The notes under the pieces are model-generated. The model was not told where the DNA came from. It searched no databases and saw only the letters and a list, made by a program, of their open reading frames with translations. Shown here piece by piece: positions 8,064-15,070 of a stretch of 64,000 nucleotides of DNA (within the stretch, counting starts at the first letter, position 1; every line of letters starts with the position of its first letter). Made by a program: the position numbers and the translations under genes. This stretch comes from Enterococcus haemoperoxidus ATCC BAA-382 (GTDB lineage: Bacteria; Bacillota; Bacilli; Lactobacillales; Enterococcaceae), in NCBI RefSeq assembly GCF_000407165.1, contig NZ_KE136479.1, forward strand, positions 755,464-819,463, read 5' to 3'.

Positions 8064-8116
8064 TTTACATTTTTTTTGATAGTTGTGATATAATACATCA
8101 AGAAAAATGTTGATGT
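8064..8116 (+). promoter_or_regulatory. promoter with inverted repeat before the DNA methyltransferase gene
   Basis: TTTACA at 8064-8069 and an extended -10, TGaTATAAT at 8086-8094, are followed by ACATCAA-8-TTGATGT at 8095-8116 covering the likely start of transcription. The 7-bp inverted repeat could be an operator or a 5' hairpin. Methyltransferase genes of restriction systems are often autoregulated, so this is a plausible control site. Confidence 0.6.
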
Positions 8117-8134
8117 AAAGACTGAGGTTGTTTA

Positions 8135-9691
8135 ATGTATAATGTAATTGATCTATTTGCTGGAGCTGGTGGATTAAGCTTAGGTTTTAGCAAAAATAAA
8201 GAATTCAAAATTGTAGCTGCTGTTGAAAAGGATAAGTACGCACGGGAAACATATCTTTATAATCATAAAAATGAAGATATAAAAATTTTATCTGATGTAA
8301 GAGATATAGACTACAATTCACTAAAAAAAAGTTTTAATATAGTTGATGTCATTATAGGAGGTCCACCATGTCAGGGGTTCTCTAATGCTAACAGACAAAA
8401 AAGTAATATAATAAATTCTAATAATATATTGGTAAAAGAATATTTTAGAGCAATAAAGGAATTAAAGCCGAAAGTATTTATAATGGAAAATGTTAAAATG
8501 TTAAACTCTGAAAAACATAGATTTTATTATTCAGAAATTGATCAAACTGAGATTGATTCTTTGAGTATTGAATTGAGAGAAGATCAGATTATAATAGCTA
8601 ATAGAAAATATAATGATTTAGATATTATAAAAATTGCAACCCAAAATAGGTATAAAAATTATCTTTTAAGTAATTCGTTATATAGTTTATTAAATACACT
8701 ATTGCGAAAAGGAAGAGATATTGAAAAAATAGAGAAATTTTTAGAAAAAAATTTGAATAAACTAGCAACTGAAATTCAAAAATCTACAAATGATTTTTTG
8801 TTAACCGATTTGAACAGTTTTCTATTGTCAATTAAAGAAAGTGATTTTTCTGATCTATTTTTTGAAAAATTCGAATCATTTATGAATTTTCAAAAAGGAA
8901 TGAAAATATTAGAAGAATTGGTATTAAATAAAATTATTGTGGATTTTTCTAATGTTGGGGATACAATATATGCTCGTGTTTATTCGTACTCTGTGATTGA
9001 ATATATAGAGAAAGTTTTAAAAGGTGAATATAAACAATTTTCCGGAGTAGTGAATGCAATTAATTATGGTGTTCCACAAAAACGAAATAGATTTATTTTA
9101 ACTGGAATTAGAAGTGATTTACAATGTGATGATATGTTGGATTTTTACACTCATAAAGATAATAATTTTTATACTGTAAGAGATGCAATTGAAGATTTGG
9201 AAAATATTAATCCTGAAATAGATGTTAAATCGGATCCTAAAAAAATTTTTTTAGAGAAAAGTTCTAAGACTTATTTAAAAAATATTAACGATTCAAAACT
9301 TTTATTTAATCATGTAATAACGGCGACTAGAGAAACAGCCTTAGAAAGGTTCAAGGTATTAAAAGAAGGAGAAAATTTTCATAATTTAGAAAAAGAACTA
9401 AAGGACACATACTCTAATCCTGAAAGGACTCAAAATACAATTTATTTGAGAATAAAATATGACGAACCATCAGGCACAGTTGTGAATGTAAGAAAATCAA
9501 TGTGGATTCATCCTGTACTTGACAGAGCAATAAGTATACGAGAGGCTGCAAGATTACAATCATTTCCCGATAGTTTTGTTTTTAAAGGAACGAAAGATTC
9601 GCAATATCAACAAATAGGTAATGCAGTTCCTCCCAAATTGGCAACTTTCATTTCCGATAAAGTTTTTGATATACTAAGTGGTAACCGTTAA
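8135..9691 (+). CDS. C5 cytosine-specific DNA methyltransferase with large insertion
   Basis: 518 residues with all core C5-methyltransferase motifs in order: SAM-binding DLFAGAGGLSLGF (6-18), catalytic GGPPCQGFS with Cys79, ENV (118-120), QKRNRF (315-320), RLQSFPD and QIGNAVPP near the C-terminus. It transfers a methyl group from S-adenosylmethionine to cytosine C5 in a specific DNA site. Between ENV and QKR there are about 195 residues instead of the few dozen usual in small enzymes such as M.HaeIII; this stretch is Lys/Ile/Asn rich. Own promoter upstream and terminator downstream. The next genes lack a recognisable nuclease, so it is either the self-marking arm of a defence system or a signalling methylase. 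Confidence 0.95.
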   Translation: MYNVIDLFAGAGGLSLGFSKNKEFKIVAAVEKDKYARETYLYNHKNEDIKILSDVRDIDYNSLKKSFNIVDVIIGGPPCQGFSNANRQKSNIINSNNILVKEYFRAIKELKPKVFIMENVKMLNSEKHRFYYSEIDQTEIDSLSIELREDQIIIANRKYNDLDIIKIATQNRYKNYLLSNSLYSLLNTLLRKGRDIEKIEKFLEKNLNKLATEIQKSTNDFLLTDLNSFLLSIKESDFSDLFFEKFESFMNFQKGMKILEELVLNKIIVDFSNVGDTIYARVYSYSVIEYIEKVLKGEYKQFSGVVNAINYGVPQKRNRFILTGIRSDLQCDDMLDFYTHKDNNFYTVRDAIEDLENINPEIDVKSDPKKIFLEKSSKTYLKNINDSKLLFNHVITATRETALERFKVLKEGENFHNLEKELKDTYSNPERTQNTIYLRIKYDEPSGTVVNVRKSMWIHPVLDRAISIREAARLQSFPDSFVFKGTKDSQYQQIGNAVPPKLATFISDKVFDILSGNR

Positions 9692-9721
9692 TATGAATAG
9701 TTTTTTTGAAAAATAATAGTA

Positions 9722-9753
9722 AGAGAGTGGACTCTACACTCTCTATTTATTTT
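9722..9753 (+). terminator. intrinsic terminator after the methyltransferase gene
   Basis: AGAGAGTG-7-CACTCTCT followed by ATTTATTTT. It separates the methyltransferase transcript from the GHKL operon that starts 117 bases further on. The rest of 9754-9870 is AT-rich and contains AGGAGG before ATG 9871. Confidence 0.65.
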
Positions 9754-9870
9754 AATAATGTTCATAATTTTTTTGACTACAGATAAGAAATCCATTAATA
9801 TATGTATATATAAACGATAATTTCTTTAATAATTATAGAAAATTTTTTTATAAGTAATGAGGAGGAAAAT

Positions 9871-11688
9871 ATGAATAAGCGTAACTGGTATTTCGCAGAT
9901 AATGGTAAGGGACAAGAAGAGGGGTTTAGTTCACAGGGACTAACCGAATTCAAAAGAGATCATTTCACCCATGTTGCAAGAGAAAACTGTCAAAACTCTA
10001 TTGATGCCAAGTCAAAACGCAATAATGGCCCTATTGTAATAAAATTTAGTGTTGTTGAAGTTTTGAGTAATGAAATACCAGGCATAGACAACCTTATTAC
10101 TCACTTAAATGAATGTGCAAGTTATTCTGAAAATGATGATGAAGAGAATTTTTTTAAAAAAGCTATTAAACATTTAACTAGAAATAAAGTTAGAGTATTA
10201 AAAATAAGTGATTACGGAACAACTGGTTTAGAAGGGATTGGGGTGCCAAAATCAAGCTGGAACGCATTGGTCAATTCTATTGGAAAAAGTAAAAAAGGAA
10301 AAGGTTCAGGAGGTTCATATGGTCTTGGTAAAAACGCGCCTTTTGTTGTTTCTGAAGCAAATACAGTATTTTATTCCACTTTGAACGAAGAAAAAGAATA
10401 TGGGTTTCAAGGTGTCTCTAAGCTTATGTCACATGAGCATAATGGAATTACAACAAGAGCAACTGGATATTACTACTGTAATGATTCACACAGACCTATC
10501 CAGGATCCAAAAGAGATTCCAAATATTTTTCGTAGATCAGAGGTTGGTACAGACATTTTCTCGGTAGCTTTTGTAAATGGTAACAGTTGGAAAAAAAGTA
10601 TTATAAAATCTACAATAGAAAATTTCTTTGTTGCTATTGAAAGAGGAGAATTAGAAGTATATGTAGATGAAACAGTTATTTCTAAAGAGTCTTTGGACGG
10701 TTTAGTTGTAAAATATTTTCCAAAAATTGGAAAAACGTTAGTTAATTTTTATCAATATTATGATGCATATCTAAATGGAAATAAATATTTGATAAATATT
10801 TTAGATAAGGGAACTGTAGAGTTGTATTTAAAACAAGGTGAAAATTATAATAGAAAAGTTGCTATGTTTCGCTCAACAGGAATGAAAATAAAAGAACAAA
10901 GTCGTTTACCTAAGGAAATATCTTATGCTGGAGTTTTGATTACTAGAAATGACGATGTGAATGAAATTCTCAGAAAAATGGAGCCACCTACGCATACGGA
11001 TTGGTCAGTTGACTTTTTGTATGATAAAACTCAAATTAAAGAAAGTAAAAAAGTTTTGGATGAAATAATTAGTCAAATTAAAGCAATTATTAATGAATTA
11101 GTTTCAAAAAATATAGACGAGAGTATTATTCTTACATTAGATGGATTATTGCCAGATCTAAATGATCAGGAATTACTAAATATAAATAAATCAAATCAAG
11201 TTGTTCCAAATAAAAACAGGGTTAATTACTCAAGTGTTGAAGATCCTAATGAATTGAAAATTAAGAAGAAGTCTAACATCGGTAAGAAACTTGCTAAAAA
11301 TAAGAAAGTAAAAGAAAGAAATAACTCAACGAAGAGAAAAAGTAAAGTTAACAATAGAAGCAATGAAAAACAAGACAGATATACTAACTTAGATTTCAAA
11401 AAAGTTCGAAGTTTTAGCAATGATGACACTAAAGATTATACTCTAATATTGGAAACTAGCAATACAGGAAAAGGACTATTTGAAATTTCTTTAATTGGAA
11501 AAGGAAATAAAGTGTATAAAGAAACGATTGTTTCGGTTCAAGACAAAAATAATAATGAAATAATTGAAATAAAAGATACAAACATTATAGGACCTATATA
11601 TTTTATTAAAGGGCAAAGCAGAGTATTAAGTGTAAAAATCCCAGGATATTCTAATTATTCATTAGGAGTAGAAGCTTATGAAATCTAA
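9871..11688 (+). CDS. GHKL (MutL/MORC/Hsp90-type) ATPase, probable defence component
   Basis: 605 residues. The Bergerat ATP-binding fold is visible at the N-terminus: N box ARENCQNSIDA (Glu38, Asn42, Asp45), G1 box SDYGTTG (114-119), G2 box GSGGSYGLGKNAPF (about 145-158). A middle domain follows, then a Lys-rich linker (about 465-505) and a beta-rich C-terminal part (510-605). Known: MutL/MORC-like GHKL ATPases recur in prokaryotic restriction-modification-like operons beside C5 methyltransferases. The order here, methyltransferase then GHKL, agrees. The last 11 bases overlap the next gene. Likely role: ATP-driven clamp or conformational switch on DNA. AGGAGG precedes the ATG. Confidence 0.8.
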   Translation: MNKRNWYFADNGKGQEEGFSSQGLTEFKRDHFTHVARENCQNSIDAKSKRNNGPIVIKFSVVEVLSNEIPGIDNLITHLNECASYSENDDEENFFKKAIKHLTRNKVRVLKISDYGTTGLEGIGVPKSSWNALVNSIGKSKKGKGSGGSYGLGKNAPFVVSEANTVFYSTLNEEKEYGFQGVSKLMSHEHNGITTRATGYYYCNDSHRPIQDPKEIPNIFRRSEVGTDIFSVAFVNGNSWKKSIIKSTIENFFVAIERGELEVYVDETVISKESLDGLVVKYFPKIGKTLVNFYQYYDAYLNGNKYLINILDKGTVELYLKQGENYNRKVAMFRSTGMKIKEQSRLPKEISYAGVLITRNDDVNEILRKMEPPTHTDWSVDFLYDKTQIKESKKVLDEIISQIKAIINELVSKNIDESIILTLDGLLPDLNDQELLNINKSNQVVPNKNRVNYSSVEDPNELKIKKKSNIGKKLAKNKKVKERNNSTKRKSKVNNRSNEKQDRYTNLDFKKVRSFSNDDTKDYTLILETSNTGKGLFEISLIGKGNKVYKETIVSVQDKNNNEIIEIKDTNIIGPIYFIKGQSRVLSVKIPGYSNYSLGVEAYEI

Positions 11689-12580
11689 AAATATTTTATA
11701 CCCATGGCCTATTTTATCACCACTACATGATGATCTGGTTGACAGTTGTTTTAGAATGGATGTTGCTTTTGAACCTAAACTTGTAGATGGAAATTATCAA
11801 GTTACATTAAAAATAGACCTTGATGATAGAAAGCTATTAAGTTTGATAGAAAGTAGAAAAGCAAAGATCACAGTTATTACAGAGTCGAGAAAAACTTATT
11901 ACTTTGATAAATATGATGTGGATGATATTAATACTAGTTTTCAAATTGATATCCCATATAAAGATGTTGATAATATGACGTACTTAACTGCCTATATTGT
12001 AATATCTGTTGAACAGTATAGTTATTCAAATCCTTCATTTAATGAAGATTATTCAAATCAAATATTCGATTTAAAAGTGGGATCGATTCTTGGAATATCT
12101 AATACAATTACAATTGAAACGATTCAGGATCCGGTTGAGGTGGCCTCAATTTTTACTATACAAGCAAATTCTGAAAAAGATGATCTGGATTTTAGTGTAG
12201 ATATTGACTCTGAAGATAAGAAAATAGTAATCAATCTTTCAAAAGACAATAAAAAATTATTTTCTGCTTTGTATAGCGTAGACAAACAGACTATATATGG
12301 ATTATTGCTTGTTCCCGTACTTACGGATGTACTAATGCAAGTAATTGCTGACTATGATCAGTACAGAGAAAAGAATTGGTTTCATTCACTCAATATATCA
12401 TTAAAAGAACAGAATATTGATATTAAAGAATATTCATCAAATGATGTAGAAATTCAAGAAATGATTGAAGATAGTAGAACATTTGCTTGGAAATTAATGA
12501 AAACCAACTTGGCAACATCTTTTGATGCAATATTAGCACTTCAAAATGATTTGGAAGAAGTTGGTGAAAAATATGTATAA
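11678..12580 (+). CDS. beta-rich protein of unknown function in the GHKL/DUF6339 operon
   Basis: 300 residues with no recognised domain. Residues 20-215 alternate short hydrophobic and charged stretches typical of beta sandwiches (for example YQVTLKIDLDD, ITVITESRKTYYF, LDFSVDIDSEDKKIVINL). The last 80 residues are helical and include NWFHSLNISLKEQ. No nuclease, helicase or ATP-binding motif is visible. It overlaps the GHKL gene by 11 bases upstream and the DUF6339-like gene by 8 bases downstream, which implies co-translation and a shared complex. Possibly an adaptor or a very diverged effector; I cannot tell which. Confidence 0.7.
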   Translation: MKSKNILYPWPILSPLHDDLVDSCFRMDVAFEPKLVDGNYQVTLKIDLDDRKLLSLIESRKAKITVITESRKTYYFDKYDVDDINTSFQIDIPYKDVDNMTYLTAYIVISVEQYSYSNPSFNEDYSNQIFDLKVGSILGISNTITIETIQDPVEVASIFTIQANSEKDDLDFSVDIDSEDKKIVINLSKDNKKLFSALYSVDKQTIYGLLLVPVLTDVLMQVIADYDQYREKNWFHSLNISLKEQNIDIKEYSSNDVEIQEMIEDSRTFAWKLMKTNLATSFDAILALQNDLEEVGEKYV

Positions 12581-13292
12581 TTTTATGAATATAGACAAGC
12601 TTTTAGAACTGAAAAATTCAATCGATGAAAATATTAAATATTATCAGAATGGAACACAATTTTTGGAAAATCCGCCTAAAGAAATTTTAGAACATATTGA
12701 TAAAAAAATTATTTTAAAATTTGATGGTAGTAATTCAAAATCTTTGGAAGTTGAAAATGTAAAACAATTTTATTTGGCATATAAAGATATGGGATTAGTT
12801 GATGCTTCTTCAGAAGGAACTTGGACGTTATTGACACATACAATTTTTTGGAACTATGTCCAACAGAGATGGCCTTTGAAAAGTTTAAAAAACTCTGATA
12901 AATTTATAAAAGATCATTATTTTAAAGGACAACACTTTCAGTCGAGAAATACTTTAGCACGCTTGTGGTGGCTAGGATATTTTACTTATGATGAGACTTT
13001 AGAGAATCCCTGGTATACACTAGAATTGTTAGATCAATATGGTGATAAAGCAGAGTTAAGCCATCTTATTGTTGAAACTATCGAAATTGCCAATAGTAAG
13101 GATGCAATACGAATCTTAGTAGAGTCATTATTTGAGATGCAGGAAGACAAGATTAATGGAAAAAAGCGAAGGAAATTTGCTCGGGAGTATATTAAAAAAT
13201 ATAATTTACGAAGTGCTGTAAGAATTTTAGGATCTTTGAGTAAAGAACAAATGAAAAATGATTTGGAAGTATTAAAAAAGGAATTTAAATAA
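12573..13292 (+). CDS. DUF6339-like protein, defence-associated
   Basis: 239 residues from ATG 12573, which lies inside the end of the upstream gene; the frame is open from 12546 but an ATG embedded in the previous stop region is a typical coupled start. The centre has the family-like string of an acidic TWTLLTHTIFWNYVQQRWP stretch followed by RNTLARLWWLGYFTYDE, which I recognise as DUF6339. The rest is helical with a basic tail (GKKRRKFAREYIKKYN). No biochemical role is known to me. Tight coupling to the GHKL ATPase and the beta-rich protein points to one multi-subunit system. Confidence 0.7.
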   Translation: MYNFMNIDKLLELKNSIDENIKYYQNGTQFLENPPKEILEHIDKKIILKFDGSNSKSLEVENVKQFYLAYKDMGLVDASSEGTWTLLTHTIFWNYVQQRWPLKSLKNSDKFIKDHYFKGQHFQSRNTLARLWWLGYFTYDETLENPWYTLELLDQYGDKAELSHLIVETIEIANSKDAIRILVESLFEMQEDKINGKKRRKFAREYIKKYNLRSAVRILGSLSKEQMKNDLEVLKKEFK

Positions 13293-13318
13293 TGAAATTT
13301 GTCAAATACTTTAAGTTC

Positions 13319-13348
13319 AAAGTTTATTCTTTTAATCAATAAACTTTT
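13319..13348 (+). terminator. probable terminator of the GHKL/DUF6339 operon
   Basis: AAAGTTTATT-9-AATAAACTTT followed by TCTTTTGTT. It begins 27 bases after the DUF6339 stop. The stem is all A-T apart from two G-C pairs, so it may be weak. Confidence 0.5.
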
Positions 13349-13351
13349 CTT

Positions 13352-13660
13352 TTGTTATCAAGATATCTTAAAATTGAATCTACTAAAGAGACAAATGATT
13401 CAATAACAGTTATGATCAAGGAAATGAAAAATGTGAAGGATCATATAAAATATATTAATTATCATTCTTTATTTCTTTATAATTTATGGAAAGCTTATAG
13501 AAAAAATTTAATAACAATTCAGCACAAGGATATTTATGATGTATCCTATTATCTAGTGGAAACAAAAGAAGTTATGTGCATTGAGGTAGAACAAAAAAAT
13601 GACACAAATATATTATCCGAAAAATTTACTATTTCATTTTATGATAAATTAGATTATTAG
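13352..13660 (+). CDS. small hypothetical protein or remnant at the defence island end
   Basis: 102 codons beginning with TTG inside the T-run of the preceding hairpin, without a ribosome binding site, so the true 5' end may be missing. The product has mixed charged and aromatic residues (NYHSLFLYNLWKAYRK, IEVEQKNDTNILSEK), no membrane segment and no motif that I recognise. A strong terminator follows 6 bases after the stop, which supports that the region was once transcribed as a gene. Could be the fifth member of the defence operon or the stump of an older gene. Confidence 0.4.
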   Translation: MLSRYLKIESTKETNDSITVMIKEMKNVKDHIKYINYHSLFLYNLWKAYRKNLITIQHKDIYDVSYYLVETKEVMCIEVEQKNDTNILSEKFTISFYDKLDY

Positions 13661-13665
13661 ACTTC

Positions 13666-13694
13666 AGAGGATGGATCATCTCCATCCTCTTTTA
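13666..13694. terminator. strong terminator at the right border of the defence island
   Basis: AGAGGATGGA-5-TCCATCCTCT is a perfect 10-bp stem with TTTT after it on the plus strand. It sits between the plus-strand small gene and the minus-strand gene at 13708 and can serve the plus strand. Confidence 0.85.
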
Positions 13695-13707
13695 TAACAT
13701 ACGCAAT

Positions 13708-14016
13708 CTATTCCAAATCCAATTTCCTAATCTCAAACTCAGTCTCAACCTTCTCAGCCCTAACCATCTCCATCACCAATTCATCCCCCAACTCAATCAA
13801 CCGATTGTAATCCTCATAAAAAGCATGGAACATCTGCGCCCGCGCATAATACTCCTTCACAATCCGTTTCTTATTAATCGGCCCAGACCGAAACTGAAAA
13901 AAATGATCCAAAATCGCCAAAGGCTCCTGCCAAGAAGCCATCTTCTCCATAAAATCCCGCAACTCAATAATATCCTGATACGTAACCGCCTTTAAATTCT
14001 GTCCTTGTTTATCCAT
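13708..14016 (-). CDS. hypothetical cytoplasmic protein
   Basis: 102 residues from the ATG at 14016, chosen because AAGGAG stands about 10 bases upstream; the frame stays open to 14160, but that part is Arg-rich, carries no start signal and looks untranslated. The product is helical, with MEKMASWQEPLAILDHFFQFRSG and RIVKEYYARAQMFHAFYEDYN, no signal peptide or membrane segment. Base composition here is less AT-rich than in the defence island, marking a return to host-like sequence. Family not recognised. Confidence 0.5.
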   Translation of the reverse strand: MDKQGQNLKAVTYQDIIELRDFMEKMASWQEPLAILDHFFQFRSGPINKKRIVKEYYARAQMFHAFYEDYNRLIELGDELVMEMVRAEKVETEFEIRKLDLE

Positions 14017-14232
14017 TCTCCTGATCTCCTTCAAATAAGGCGGAGAAAAGCCGATAAGCGCCAAACGAAATCCAAGCCCAAACCCAACTTCTCCCGCCAG
14101 TTTTCTCACTGAATTTCGTGCTTCAGCAATTCTTTTTCTATATACGCATTGACGAGGCAAACCTATAACCCAGCGCTACAAATGACTTTCAAAGCCTTGC
14201 GGTATTCATAACGTTTTGTCCCAGAGTAAAAC

Positions 14233-14263
14233 AAAAAACGATACCGAACCTGTCAATATCGTT
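14233..14263 (-). terminator. minus-strand hairpin, left copy
   Basis: On the minus strand AACGATA-13-TATCGTT runs into TTTTG TTTT. A related hairpin with the same A/T flank lies about 310 bases further right (14539-14573), so this belongs to the duplicated RNA locus. It may end a short minus-strand RNA of the unit. Confidence 0.5.
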
Positions 14264-14370
14264 ATCAATCAGCTAAACCAAACCCACAATTCACCCCTAA
14301 ATAACCATCAATCCCAAGAAATTCCCAAAACAAACTAGAATTTCAAAAGAAAATTAGGTACAATAAAGAA

Positions 14371-14480
14371 GCTAGTGCTTCGGTGCTAGCAAATTGGCAA
14401 CTTGTATAGATTGGCTCTTAACTTTCTATGCAAGGCTTCATCGTTCGGTTGCCGCCAAACGGTGAAGTGCCTTTTTGTTT
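14371..14480 (+). ncRNA. putative structured small RNA, copy 1
   Basis: A promoter-like box (CTAGAA at about 14335 and TACAAT at 14359-14364, 18 bp apart) precedes a transcript with three elements: GCTAGTGC-TTCG-GTGCTAGC hairpin; a second hairpin ATAGA/TCTAT with GCTCTTA in its loop; and a terminator GGCTTCATCGTT/AACGGTGAAGTGCC with loop GGTTGCCGCC and TTTTTG. The 5' TTGGCAAC can pair with the terminator loop GTTGCC. A second copy exactly 300 bases downstream keeps each stem with changed bases. No long reading frame. Function unknown. Confidence 0.6.
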
Positions 14481-14538
14481 TATCCAGTTTTTCATCGATT
14501 CTTAAAACGTCCCTCCCTTCAAACGTACTCGTAGGACA

Positions 14539-14573
14539 GAAAAAAACGGCATTGAGCAGATGCCCAATACCGT
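14539..14573 (-). terminator. minus-strand hairpin between the two small RNA copies
   Basis: On the minus strand ACGGTATTGGGCA-2-TGCTCAATGCCGT is followed by seven T. It corresponds to the hairpin at 14233-14263 in the upstream unit and would end a minus-strand RNA coming from about 14650. Confidence 0.6.
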
Positions 14574-14670
14574 CGACAATAGCCTAATTTCATATACACA
14601 ACAACCAATCACACCCAGAAAAAGCAAAGATTCGCTAGAAATCTCACCCTATTTTAGGTACAATAAAGAA

Positions 14671-14790
14671 GCTAGTACATGTTGCTAGCACTATTGGCAA
14701 CTTGTTTGGACTTGCTCTTAAAGTCTTAACAAGGCTTCGATCGTAAGGTTGCCGCCGAACGATTGAAGTGCCAATTTTTATTTATATGTC
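14671..14790 (+). ncRNA. putative structured small RNA, copy 2
   Basis: Same layout as copy 1: conserved TTAGGTACAATAAAGAAGCTAGT promoter/start block (TACAAT 14659-14664); GCTAG/CTAGC hairpin; GACTT-GCTCTTA-AAGTC hairpin, whose stem bases differ from copy 1 while the loop is the same; TTGGCAACTTG; terminator GGCTTCGATCGT/ACGATTGAAGTGCC with the same GGTTGCCGCC loop and a T-rich tail. The stem changes with retained pairing are evidence that the RNA structure is under selection. The rest of 14161-15070 has no gene that I can support. Confidence 0.6.
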
Positions 14791-15017
14791 TTGAATCGAT
14801 CAACGATTCGAATTTCTATCCTACACATTTTATTATACCGAAAGACACCACCCACCGCAACGAAATTCGGCATTTCCACCCATTAAATAACACCAAAAAC
14901 AGCTTCCTTATATATAAGAAAAAATAACAAAAAAACTTTTTCCTCTTCAACCAATATTCACCCAAAAAAGCCCGAACTCCAGCTATGAGAAAAAACTAAT
15001 ATTCCAACCCGATATCT

Positions 15018-15046
15018 TTGAAATATTTATTTAGCCATACTATAGT
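15018..15046 (+). promoter_or_regulatory. promoter of the giant adhesin gene
   Basis: TTGAAA (15018-15023), 17-bp spacer, TATAGT (15041-15046), then GGGAGG eleven bases before ATG 15071. Confidence 0.65.
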
Positions 15047-15070
15047 AAAAAGATGGGAGGTAAGATATAA

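Noticed and set aside
8135-13292. DISARM or BREX
   Set aside because: No DrmA/DrmB-type helicase or DUF1998 protein, no PglX/PglZ/BrxC; only a C5 methyltransferase is shared with DISARM class 2.
14402-14587. 61-codon plus-strand open frame
   Set aside because: It runs through the hairpins and terminator of the small RNA copy 1 and has no ribosome binding site.
14233-14790. Fst/par-type type I toxin-antitoxin locus
   Set aside because: I looked for a hydrophobic Fst-like peptide with ribosome binding site on both strands of each unit and found none; the plus-strand terminators also lack a T-run on the opposite strand, so they are not shared bidirectional terminators as in par loci.
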